A stretch of 64,000 nucleotides of DNA from Rhea pennata (taxonomy: Eukaryota; Chordata; Aves; Rheiformes; Rheidae): the NCBI RefSeq assembly GCF_028389875.1, contig NC_084663.1, positions 121,295,801 through 121,359,800 on the forward strand, read 5' to 3'. The notes under the pieces are model-generated. The model searched no databases. It was given only the letters and a program-made list of their open reading frames with translations, and was not told the DNA's origin. The translations under genes were made by a program, and so were the position numbers. Positions 12,201-25,038 of this stretch are shown here, one piece after another (positions within the stretch are counted from its first letter, which is position 1; every line of letters begins with the position of its first letter).

Positions 12201-14812
12201 CCAGCAAGGAACTGGCTGTGACTGCAGAGCAGCAGGCAGCTGTAAGTCTGTCACAGCAAATCTTAGTGGGAGAGGCTACCCCTGGTGTACTGCAACAAGT
12301 GTCCGCTCTCACAAATGCACCCAGGCGCTTGGCTGGGCAAAAGCAACTCAGTTTGGCAGTGCCAGTGTTATCAAACCAAACAGCCTCTGCTGCTATGGTA
12401 AGACATGCAGCTTTTGGTGTGCCTGAAGTAAGCTCTGAGAGTGGCCCCAGTACAACTCTGCTGGTCACAGGAGATGCTGGAGTTCTTGCTCTCAATACCA
12501 CCCTCAAGATACATGTAAAGGCAGAAAGAAACAACAGCTCTTTGTCTGAGATAAATTTTGGAATCCTGGGGTCAACAGCTTTGCCAGAGTTCTCTCGGGC
12601 TTCCAGCCCAACGCCAAGTCCAGCCACGGACCGCAGTGAGTATATATCCAACAAGTGCCTGCACCCACAGTAATTCAACAGTGTAAGAAGCCAAACCTCA
12701 CTCAAATTCCAGAAAGATGCATGGTTATTGTAATCTGTGGCCTGGAATGAGGGTGACTGAAATTAGTTTGTCTTTGTCAAATATATTTTCTTGTGGGCAC
12801 TTGGCACCTTTTTTCTAAATCAACATGTGAAAATACTCTGATTTTCTGGTAATTTGACAGTAGTTCTATTGATGTTACATTTCCTCCTAAAGCAGATGAA
12901 ACGAATCATAAAGTGTTCAGAGCATGGCTTATTGAAACATACGTTGCTTGCTCTTTTGCCACATATCTTGGTTTCTCCTGCATGCTCTGGCACCAGGGTA
13001 CCATAGCAGCAGTCTATAGAGGTATCTTAGAGACCTGAGAAAGCAAATGACCTACTTTCATATTTCCCTCAGTGAAACATGGACTGGGCTAGACAGAACA
13101 GTGCAAATTCCCCGAGGGGAGAAGAGGTGCAAGGAAATATGCAAGCCATTTTTTGAAGACTTCTAATTGAGATTAACGAGGCTGATGGGGAGGCCTTCAT
13201 CCATTTGAGTTTGGGAAGATTATTGCAGCTACTTGGGAAATCTTTCTGTTGATTGGAGCTGAAGCATAATTCAAGGTCTTGGTCTTTAAATTATTGTTGT
13301 GGTTGAGACAGGAACATCATTGTCTCTACACATTACTAAATGTACTGTTCCTTTAGTGTGTTAGTAAGTGATACCTCTTTCAGTTTTGCTTTTTTGCTTG
13401 TCTTTATTCTTTCTCTCATGCCTTCTACATCTCTCCAATCACAAACTGCACTCTCTCATTTCTCTGTTCTCTTCCTCTCTGCTAGGATCTCCTAATCCTG
13501 AGATCTCTATTCATCCAGGACCCTTCTGGTTCTCTTTAGTTCCTTTCTCTCTAAATGCTCTTTTTCAGCCTCCTGAGACCATCTCTGCTGCTTCTTCATC
13601 CTCTTTTCCAGTGCCATAGTCTCAATTTCTCTAGCCCTACTAGTCTCCAAGCAACCATGTAGATGCCTCTTTTTTGCTTTTGTTTTCTCTTTTATTCATA
13701 TCCTCTTCATATCCTTTGTTCTTCCTGGCATTGATGAGATCCAGGAACAGAGCTGGGTAAATGGCCACCATAGTGGTACCTCACCAGCCCAAGCAGAATG
13801 CAAAACTTCATCTTTGGTGATGTTGTTTAATGTAGAGCTCCTCCCTGTGGCAACATTTCTAACCTGGAGCTCATCCCTAGCTAACTCTGTAGCCTGACAT
13901 ATCTTTTAAATGTATCGGGAATTACACCTTAGAAATAACATAGGCTTTTTAACATAGATTTTTTTTTCCAGCTGAAAACTGATTCAGAACATTTACCCAT
14001 GGACACCCCCAAACTTCAGATACCTAAGCATGGGTTGTCTTCTAAACACCTGTGCTCACATGGCAGGACAAATCATAGCAGAAATCAGAGCCGAATTCTT
14101 TGATCTGGCTGGTGATGGTGAGGGGTCATTCTGGATCGGAAACATTTTGGAGTAAAGCCAATTGCCAGTAGCTTGCTTTAAGTAGGCATGACTTTCTCCT
14201 CTCGCCTGCAAAGCTTTACTTTGAGACTGTTTCTCTTTTCTAGTACCTGTCACAGCTTAAATGATTATTGTCTCCAACGTGACAAAGACTAGTTTTCATG
14301 TAATGTGGTCCATAGAGTCTATGCATTCCTGCTTTTCAATTCTTGCTGCTTCTGTAAAAGTAGCCGCTGCGGAGACTGAAACTCAGTGCAGGAGCCTGAC
14401 ACTCTCAGGATTGGAACCTGGTATCTTATATGCTGTTGAAATCAGGACAGAAATGTGTATGCAGGAAAGTATAGCAGTAAAGCAGAAAGTGAAGACTGGT
14501 AACTGGATTCAGAAACAATTTTTAAACTGAACTTAGCTAGATTGTAGTGATTTTGAAGTCTCTGGTGGAAGAACATCCTCTATTTGTTAGAAACATTGAA
14601 GCTAGCATAGATCTTGGTGGATATCTAAGGAGATGAACCGTGAACAGCTGGAAGGCCCTATAAAAGGCAACAGGCTGGCAATGATTGAGGTATTGGGTGA
14701 TATAAATCAGCATGTTTGGCTAGCCGCTAAAATGATGGCAGTGGTATCAGTCATGTCTCAAGAAGTCCTTCCCTTCCATTTCATGATCACATTCAGTCTC
14801 TGTTGTAACAAT

Positions 14813-14847
<35 letters not shown>

Positions 14848-17800
14848 ATACCAAGAAACGATCTAAAACGACTGAGATTTCCTTAATGTGATTCTCCTCT
14901 CTGGGAGGAGAAGGCGTTAGATTTATCTCATGTAACAGTAGCCATTTGAAACGTGTATGCCCATTCTCCAATAGTTATCTAGCCGCCTTCTGAGGTTGGA
15001 GGGAAGATGTAGGTGCTGGAATGATTTGTCCTCTGCAGGGGCCAGTTTTCCTGCAGGGTAACACAGGTTACATGCATGTGTAGCCAGGCATGCCAGTGAC
15101 TGTCACACACTCATCCATGGGCCATAGTCCATGAAGCATGTATCTAAATTGTCATTTTCTTGCTTTGCAGCTATCTGGAAACTTAACGGAATGGTGCGGA
15201 TAACAAATGTGAAATATTCTCTGGGCTTTAGCAATACAAACAGTGAGGAATATCAAAACTTTGCACAGCTTTTTGTTGATGAAGTAAGTGGATAAGAAGG
15301 CTGTGGCCTGTTACTAGTCTCAATAAAATTATGTGTGTGACTTTTTTCCATTAAAGGATGCATTGCCGCACATGTGCGCCTTCACACACCTATGTATGTC
15401 CTGAGTCCTACTGACTCTATGAGACTGTGTAGGCAGCATGCTGCAGTGTTTTAGAGTGGGCAAGGGTTTGGGGATTCTCCAACGCTTCTGTTTTCCTCTG
15501 CTGCTCACATCTAGTTGTACTGGCTTATTTATTTCCTTCAGGGATGTGGTGAAATGTTAATGAATATTTGCAAAGTGCTAGTGATACCCTTGCCCTGCAC
15601 AGAGGTATATTAATGCACTGTGTGTCTATTATTACCATTTTACATAGTACCTTAAGGCTGACATTTTTATAATCATCCTTTTTCGTAGGCGCATATCTAG
15701 AGAGGAAGTCTAATGTGATTTCTTGGCAAGTCACCTCTACCATCACTTCTAATTAGGGCACAGGGTATCAAAGCATACTGCAATATCAACTCCTTTAACA
15801 CTCTTATAATTCTCAGGCATTGCCCTTAACAGTATTACTCTCCTAAACCCCTGGTGAATTTATCAGAATTTTGTTCCTGCTGCACCTTTTGGTATTTATT
15901 TAACACACGCATCTGTGGCTGGAAAAACGCTGGTTGTGCTGCGCTGCTTTATTGCCTTCTCTATCTCATCTTAACTGTCTACTTTTTGGAAGGATTAATA
16001 GCTGTGATGATGAATCCACTGCTGACAATTATTTGACTTTTCAAAAGCAGCAGAGCTCTCCCCAGACTCTTACTGTGTGCAGAGTTATAGCCCATCACTG
16101 AAATACAGCTGTCTGCGGGGAACGCAATGACCACAATTCAGGTTCAGGCAGAGTCCAGAGAAAGAAAGACACCGTGGCCAGCAAGAAATTAGACCAAATT
16201 GTAAGGGACAAATGCAACCTCTTTTGCTGTGCATAACATTTCCTTAGCTATGAAATAACTTTCCCACTGGTTGTTGCTGGCTTGCATCCTCCTGGATGTG
16301 CACAGCTTTCTTGGGGTTGCTTCCGCCCCAGGCCATCACATCAGGAAAATAGTCACAACATGACAGTGACATCGTTATGCGGGGTGAAAAGGGACCAGTT
16401 CTCCACTGATCTCACTTTCATTCAGCATCACTCTCTGCCTGAAGCTAATCGGGAACAGTGTGCTATTGAAGTGGGTTAAAATAAATATATTTTTCACAGA
16501 TTATTCAGTCTTGATTAAGCCAGAAAATCAGTGATACCAATCTTCTTGGAGAATTTGCAAAATGATTAGATGAAGGAATTAAAGTATGTTTTGTGTCAGT
16601 GTTACACAGTTCTCTAGTTTTAGGCAGAAAATGATCACGTGGCCCATAAGAAGGTAAACCCTTTTTCCAGTGTGCAGGTTTTGTGAATCAGCTGGCTAGA
16701 CATGTTATGGTTTTGATCCCATCTATCTCTGAACCACTAGATATAGGGCTTATATTGTGTTTCCAAATGCCAATGAAAAGGAAGTGTAGGAAAAGGAAAA
16801 GATCTACAATTTTTCTTTTAAGGTTATAAGGGCTACATGTAGATCCTATTAAGATAGGAAGGGAAAGTCTCATGGGCTTTATAAGCAGCATCAGGATCCA
16901 GTTAACTAAATATTGCCAAAGATTTTTCTTAAATGTCTTTGGTATTACCATTTACAATTCAGAAATTTTATAAATCCTCTAGTGTATAATGTTCTTTGGT
17001 GTAGAGCTGCCCCAGTACTCAAAGCTTTGTGGTTAAATCAGCAGTACAGCAGATAGAAATACTGTGCGAAACAATGTACATGAACTAGAGATAAAAATCT
17101 TGATGTGACAACTTGTGCTGTCATTTTCCAGGCTAGTTTCACCACACTTCTTGCATTGCACCTGAAATACAACATTGCGAAGAGGGAGAGAATATTTTTT
17201 CCTTGGGTTTTGCTCAGCTTGTCTTTTGCAGTTACCGAGAAGAATACCATGACAGCAAAGGCTTTTCCTCAAGAAAATGAACTGGGAAATCAAAGGGTTT
17301 GAAGTGTGAATGCAAGTGTGATGTGCATTAAATTCCTGTGTGGGACAGAGCATTCGGGATTCTAATGTCTTAAATATTGATTGACAAAAAACGTAAAACT
17401 AATAAATGATATTGCCTTATACCACAAGGTGACCCTCTCATTTGGAACTGGCATAGCCTTCATTTGATGTAGCTTAATGCACTTAATGTAAGTAAAGCCA
17501 TTTGAATGTGGAATGAACAATGATACAGGAATTAAGGCAGTCACACTGTTCCAATGGAAATTCACCTTTTTCTGTTAATTTGAGTTTAGCCCCTTGTTGG
17601 GAGATCCTTAAAGTTGACTGTGATGGTGGCTGGGCAGATGTGTGCTTTAGTACCTTTCCTCCGCAGAGCAGAGGTGGTGGGAGTAGGCTCTCTGAGCAGA
17701 AAAATAGGTTTGATGTAGGTTATCTACTGAATAGTGGGATGTTCTAATAAAATTAATGTCCCTCTTACTTGTTTCCAGAATGCCAGTGTGTTTCCTGCAG

Positions 17801-20800
17801 TATTGGCCAAGCAGGCTTGTAAATGCAGGCATACATGTAGGAGACCTGCAATGGCTCTGATGAGATGCTGACATCTGGCCTGGGACTTGCTAATGGGAGA
17901 TCCCAGAAAACCATAGCCTCCTCTGGTGGGGGGGGTGGGGGGGGGGGGGCTGGCTGAGTGAGCCTGGCACTTTCCTCTTGCTCAAAACACCTGTCAGCAC
18001 TTTCTATAATGTTAAGTCATTTTTAGTGTGGCTTCCATCTGGCCCTTAACTTTTACTTTATCTCTCTCCTATTTTTCCTAGATTTAACAAGGGACATTCC
18101 CTTCTCTAGAGGTCAGTGTTAATTTTGTCTGCACTTTCTCCCTTTCTTGTGGCTCTTCTTTTAGCATACATGTTTTCCCTGTTTTGGTCTTGCTAGTTTT
18201 CTCTTTTTTATGCTGCAGGAATTGTAGGTACAATTACAGATCTAAAAATATTTTATTTTTGTAAGAAAACCTAGAGAATGCTATATATTGAACCATTACT
18301 TTCTAAAAGTCACTCTTTCTTTTCTTCATTTTCTTGCCCCAGTGCCCTACATAGTTCATCAACCATTATTTTGATAATTCGATAGCCAGGGTGTGGTACG
18401 TATTGTGAAATCATGTAGCTTTCTGAATAAAGGGTTTTGTAGTGTCATCTAGTGGCTAGCTGCAAGTAATGTGACTGTACTTTTGAAGATGCGTTTCAAG
18501 CCTTCAGTCATGCTTTGTAAGCAAAAATATGAATAAAGACAGAAACAAATGAACCAAACAAAAAATTGCAAACCTCAAATAAAAAGAGGCAACGATAAAA
18601 CCAAATATTCAGAAAAAAGATGGGAAGGGAATATTGGTGACATTGAGGATAGGCTAAGAGGATGTCACAGGTGTATTTATTACCCGGAAGTTCGGGTAAA
18701 AAGTTATGAAAGATGAAAACTTAGGGCTGACCCATAACTTTTTACGGCTGTGAAATGGCAGAAAGGGAGAGAACAGACCCAAGAACCCTGTGGCTGGCTG
18801 ATACTGCAGATAGCACGGCTGGCAAGGACAAGCTGCAGTCTGCTCAGGCTTTCCTGGCAAAGCTACCTCTTTCCATCCCCCTAGCTCTGCCTGTGTGCCT
18901 TGTGAGGCACTGCAGCACTTGCTCCACGGGACTTTTAGGCATGTGGTAAGCACTGGACTTACTCCACGTGTGTTACCTAGTCACCCAGGTGGTGCGTCTC
19001 AGCTCTGACAGCTCAGTAAAGGGCTGCAGCTTGCCTGCAAATCCTGGGCTTGCCTGGAGGGTTGATGGTGCACGGGGACAAGCCAGACTTGGCATGTAGG
19101 TGTGCAAGAGCGATGGCTTCCTGGGAAAACCTAGCCAAAAATACAGAAGCTGTGTGTGTGTGTGCAGCAGAAATGAGGCTGCTTCTTGTATCAGCCCTAA
19201 CTGCTGGCCCTTGCTTTCCCTCTTCCTTCTGCCCAGGGCCTGGGCTCTCCTGTGTAGCGGTCCCTGCCTGCACACCTGAGCACTGTGCTGTGGACAGGAG
19301 CTTTGCCTTAAACTCGCAGCTGAAATCAGACCTTCTTTCTCAGGAAGTTTCTTGAGCAAACATGCAGAGGAATACATTGTTGGAGAGGACTGTAGATTAG
19401 CACTGTCCTATTGCTTTTGTGGTCTAGAAAGTTGAGCTGGGCCAGGAAGTGAGTTATATGTCCTAAAGAAATGGTAAAGCAGAGTGGGGTGCTGGAAGAT
19501 GCATGACTCCTGTAGAGAAGGCAGCTACATGCCAGCTTTACTTGGGCCAAGTGCTGCTCATCTGACTCTTAGTGTGTTTTACTCTGCTGCTGTGTGTCTG
19601 CCTCTCTTGGCATCCCCAGGGAGCCCGGCAGAGATGGGACAGCAAGTGGAAGTGTTTTCTTCTTCTGCTTCTGTCTATCTGTGTCTTTCATTGAAACTAG
19701 TGGCTGTTATGTACAAGAAGATTGTGTGTATCCCAGGCTCTGAACATTCAGGAAGAATGGCAAGGTTGGCATGGGATTTGCCTTTCTTGTCCTGCTAGGA
19801 ACAGCTTTCTTTCTATGGACCATCTCTTGGGCTTTAGCTGGGACTCTCCATGTGCAATTGTAATATCAATACTTCAAAATAGCCTGTACTACTTGCTGAT
19901 GAAGGTATTTCATTTCCGCTACTCAGGCTTGAAAGTTTGCCCAGTGTTTTCTGTTGCTGCACTTTTTAAGTGTGGAAGAATGTAAAAGACTTCCCGGACA
20001 CATGTACCCGTGACGGGGAGCTTAACATGGAAAAGGTATTAAGAAGCACAGGAGATCTGTTAGCATCTCCTGGAGAAAGGGAGAGAAGATAATATACACT
20101 TCTCATGGACAAATTCACAATGCTGGTGGATGATATCAACAGCTTGCGTCTACCCTGCAGGGTGCCGTGACATCTGATCTGCAAGACTGACCATACAAAC
20201 CTCTCTGTGTGAAGCTGAATATTGAGCTCCAGCCTGTTAAATCTCTTTGAGAGAGGTTGGTGTCTCCATCTGAGCTGGACAGTGGGGAGGCTGAGCAGCG
20301 TAGCTTGTGCAAAGCCTGAAGTAGAGCTATGTTTTTTCTGGTCATGTAGAAAGCAGACCACCCTGCTCCCCAGTGTAATACAAGAGGCAGTTTCTGTGGG
20401 CTAGTGGTGACCAAGGCTTTGAAAAAGGTGGACTTTTGTTTCTTAGACCATTAGTGAATCCCAAGGCTTCTGTGTACAGACTGTGAATAGTAATTTTATC
20501 TATTTTTCTAGACTGCCCTAAGCTCAGATGTGGTTTAGGGCTGCACTACTTTGAGGGCAACTGTTCCTATTCAAAATAGTGCAGTCATTTCCTTGCCCAG
20601 CTCTTCGGCTCTCCAGAGGGACTCTAAGTGTGGCAAGTGTGTCCAGATGGCAGTTAGAATTTGCAGAAATAATACAACACTCCTCAGGGAAGATTTTAAT
20701 GAAATATTTCTGAAATTAAACCGAAGAGTAGGTAGAGTCCTGGCTTGACAGGTGGTTGGGCTGTGTGGCAATGCTGATAGCATGAAACAGCTGCCTTTCT

Positions 20801-23800
20801 GTTCTCTTTACCCTGGTCTCGTACTTAAAAAGAGCCAGGTTTACACTTAGTGATAAGCAGAAGAAGCTCAGCTCAGCTCTGGTGAGAAATCACCTGTGAA
20901 GACAGTTTGGTGGTCTGCTCTAAGCTGCAAGATACGTCTGAGCTCCACAAATGATTATCGTAGATTTACACACAGCCTGCAGTGCCAGGAGGCTTCTCCA
21001 CTTCCATCAGCTGCACGTCCTTGTCTTGGGTTGCTCCCTCCTGTTTGGCAGACTTGCTGTTACCAAAGGCTTTTGTGATTTTGTTTACCTGTGCCAAATG
21101 ATAGATGGAGAGGATTAATCATTTTTCTTGTTTAATATTCACAATCAAATATCAAATCCTTTAATTTCTGTTAAGTGGAAATGTTGTTAAGAAGCAAAAA
21201 GTCATTTTTCTGCTGCTGCCCTCTGGAGTAAGCAACAGAGTTATAATGTGTAATATTCACTTCTGGGTAGTATACAAAGCCTAAAATGTAATTGCTTCTA
21301 TCTGTCCATCTGATCTGTATTTTCTTTTTTTCTTCCAGGTACATAAATCTCTGCCCCCTGAGCTTCTTCTGAAAATGGATGCTGGTCTGATTAAAGTGCT
21401 GATAACTGGTATAACTAATGGGAGCACAGTGGTAAGCTTCAATTTACTGATTGCAGAAGATGTGGATATCTACTACATCATCACAGCTTTTCGTGATGCC
21501 TTTGAACACAGCTCCTATTTCACAGTTGACAAGAGCAGTCTCTCCATAAATGGTAAGGAGCAGCTTATATCACAACAGTTCTTCAGAACTAGAAAAGATG
21601 ATAAAGCCTTTTATTAGCCTGTATTTTTTGAGATGAAAGTAACTGTAAAACTGATGGATGAAAAGCCGTTATCTCTCCTTTATTGCTTCTGCCCATAAAC
21701 TTTTTTCAGAGAGTATCAAAGGATAAAATGAGAACTGTGATATACCTGATCCAAAAGGACAAAACCAAGCAGTGTTTTGCTCTGTAGCTGGGGATTTTAT
21801 AGAAAAGAAGATACGGAGCAATCACAGACTATGGTCACAATTGGAGGGTTTTATAAGCTACCAGTGAAAACAGGTCCTTTTACACAGACAGTCTAGCCTG
21901 GTATAAAACCATTCGGAAACACATTTCCCTTGGCTTTGCACTGATAAATTTGCATGAGAGAAAAAAACCCTAAGAAACAAATAAATTAATTCTTCTGCAG
22001 TGAGAGTATCTGCTTTCTTCACATGCCTGTGGGCTGAGAGTTCGGATCAAAGTCCGCAGTTTACCAAGACCAGCACAATGGGTGATTGTATAATTTCTTC
22101 TTCCTTACATATAATTTAAGATGGTAACAAGAAACATAAATCTCATGACTAAGTGCTACTGAATCCTGTCCCACGAGTTGATGTTGTCTCTAGAAAAAAA
22201 TCACAAATTCTATATCCTCAAAATGACTTTGTCCAAAGACTGTTGTTATAGCCTGTCAATTAACATTGTGGACAAAATGACACCAGAAGAATATATTTAG
22301 CCTGTCCTGTACATTCTCTCTGCCTGTTACCCTTACAGCTGTGCTCTAAAAAGGCTGCTGCCTTTGTTGTGGGATTATGTAGTATTTATGAGCTCTAATA
22401 TTCTTCAATGAATGTGTTGTTCCCTAAAGGCCAGAATTAGTCACACTGCAGCTGAGTAAAGCTGTACTCATTGTGAATTCTGGTTGTGATAAGTGGTCCT
22501 AAATGTAAGGACTACCAAGTCTGCATTTTTACTGCTTAGTACAGGTTATGTATGTGCTCTTTTCGAATCTCCGGTATGTACAGGCATGATTGCTTGACTT
22601 CCATAAGACTTCTTGCCTTGCTGTGTTTCGGCCAAGTGGTGATGCTTTCTCATCACTACCTGTTCATTATTTAGTAAGATCAAGACTGTCTTGTGGTGGT
22701 GGTTTATTTCAGAGACAAGTCCTTGCAGAGCTGAGGGTTAGTGCTGTTTTCTCAATCCCATCTATGGTGGTATGTTCATATCCGCACAGTTATGATTAGC
22801 CTTGGGAAGAGAAAGGGAAGTTATGCATATTTTCTCTTCAAAAATGAAAATTTAGGCCAGAGAAAAATGAAAAAAGCAATTGCACTGAAACTTGGGCCAG
22901 TCATATGAGCCCCCTGCTCTTCAGACTGCTTCATTTAATGCTGGGCATTTATTAACCATCTCCTCAGGTCTGTGGAATGGGGAACACAACCGAGGAACCC
23001 CCTGGTTTTACAAGTGTTCCCTTTGGCTGTTGATCAGTTTAGGGGTATAGGAGTGGGGTGCCTACATTTAGGTGAGCTCCCCCCCCGCCCCAGCATCATT
23101 AGTGGCAGTGTTCCTGGAGGAACCATCAGTGGCGTGCAAGTAGTCCTCCAGGCTGTAGGTCTACTGTTTTGCTTTCTGCAGAGCCAGCAGCTACCTGGCA
23201 CATGTGGTGCAGTTTCACAGACAAAGTGTAATCCCACCATGATATGCTGATGATATCATTGTGCACAAGTTTCACAACCATCACTTTTTCATTTATACAC
23301 TTTTCACCTTTACCTTTTTTTTTTTTTTTAATATACCCAACAGATTATGATGAGTGCACAATGGAAGAAGATGACTGTTCCCCAGATGCATCATGTCATA
23401 ACACACTTGGGTTTTATGAGTGCAGCTGCAATGAAGGATTTGCTGATATGCATCCAGAAAGGCCTGGAAGAAACTGTGAAGGCAAAAAACCTTTCTTTTA
23501 TTATCTAATGGCTGGCTGAAATCTTAGTGATCTGATCTTTATTGGGTCATTAGGTCACACTTGCCACAGGCCTTGAAATTTTGCCAGGGATTGATTTGTT
23601 TTGTTGTATTCAATTGCATCTTAATGGGAAATGTCTTGCAACAGACTTTAAGCATTTCTGACTGCAATACTCCAGTCTATCGTATGAATATTTAATGGGA
23701 TCTTTGTAATGTTCTTTTAACAATTCTGTTTTATTGTATTTGCCATTAAAAGTAGATAGGATTAACAGGAGCATGAGTTATTTTCACTAGCAGTAGTAAA

Positions 23801-24316
23801 GGAGGCAGCAGAAATAATGGAGAAGGTAATAGAAAGTGTAGGGTAGGGTAGGTTGCTTTACCTCTGTATTGCAGCAGATATGAAATGTTGGGATGACAAA
23901 AGACTTCTTCATATTGGTCAATTCATCTAGCTCCCTCTGTCTTTCCTGGAATCATTTATTAGCTGACTTATGATGAATCTTCTAAGTTCTTTCAGGTTTC
24001 TTCAGTAATTTGTATTTGTTTTTGTAACCACGGTGATAAGCTACTTGTTGGCTGAAGTAATAAGGATTTGTAAACTGATACCGATCATTCATTTGTTTTG
24101 TTTAATCAGGCACTTAGCATTTGATAATGAGCTTTTAAGAAAGTCAGTTCTGAAAGAGATCAGACTATTTCTTTTAACATTTGTCTTCAAATCAGCAACT
24201 TTCCAATGTGGGATACTCCCAAAAGCTGGGAAGGGGAGTTCCAGAAAGATTTTTTTAATATGTGCAGCTTGGGAAATTGATATTATTTATGTGTATACTC
24301 TAGTAAAAAATATTGT

Positions 24317-24359
<43 letters not shown>

Positions 24360-25003
24360 GGAATACACACCCTGTTTCATAAATTCCTGGAAGGAATTTA
24401 TTATGTTGAATTTATTATGTTGGTGCTTTTTAAATCAAAGGTGGATGAACGCTCAGGCTGTTTCTAGTACTAAAGAGACATGCATGGGGAAACACCAGAG
24501 CCTGTGCTGGAAGTGGAGTGTTCCACATGCACATTATTATCAGTTCCTGATTCCCCCTTTCCCCTGTTTGATTTCTTCCTGGAATCCTACTAACACCATT
24601 TGCTTAACTCCCTACTCTGTCTCTCAGGGCACACGCACAGTATGGACCTGCTGCATAAGGTTTGCCCTTCATTTCCTCAAAAAGCAAGCTTTCCAAAGTG
24701 TGGAGGGTCATAATTTCTAGGTACCAACTAGTCACAAATGGACCCAGATTTTTTTACAAGCTCTGCTCCTATTTAGACCTCCAAAACCGGAAGTGTTCAG
24801 TTCCCTCATCAGTATTAGCCAAAAAAGTCTGAATGCCTGTCGAGTGCCTTACAATTGGAGATCTCTTGCTGATCTTCCAGAAGCTATATGCCTGGTTTGC
24901 TTGAGCACACAAGTTATTATTACAGCTCTGGGGAAATGAAGCACTTAGCTTTTCTCTCAGACTCTTTGTGTATTAAGAAAAAGCCACAGCTTTGGCAGTA
25001 AAT

Positions 25004-25038
<35 letters not shown>

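Noticed and set aside
11827..12705. 292-codon open frame on the minus strand opposite the mucin-like exon
   Set aside because: The plus-strand exon has proper splice sites, matching phases and mucin composition. The antisense frame is best explained by the lack of stops that its codon use produces on the other strand, and it shows no domain.
13485..13620. Possible extra exon after an acceptor-like CTCTGCTAG
   Set aside because: The frame meets TAG at 13617-13619 and no usable donor of phase 1 was found. The pyrimidine-rich tract alone can create such a site.
14255..14260. Alternative acceptor at CACAG (14253-14254) to avoid the TAA
   Set aside because: Starting at 14255 in phase 1 still reads ACT TAA, so the stop remains.
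18444..18455. CTCF-like motif (GTCATCTAGTGG)
   Set aside because: One mismatch to the core on the minus strand, and single motif matches of this length are frequent by chance.
24361..24470. Possible extra exon after the T37-ACAG sequence
   Set aside because: The frame stays open for only about 36 codons, shows no module homology, and the neighbouring EGF and ZP exons already join in phase.
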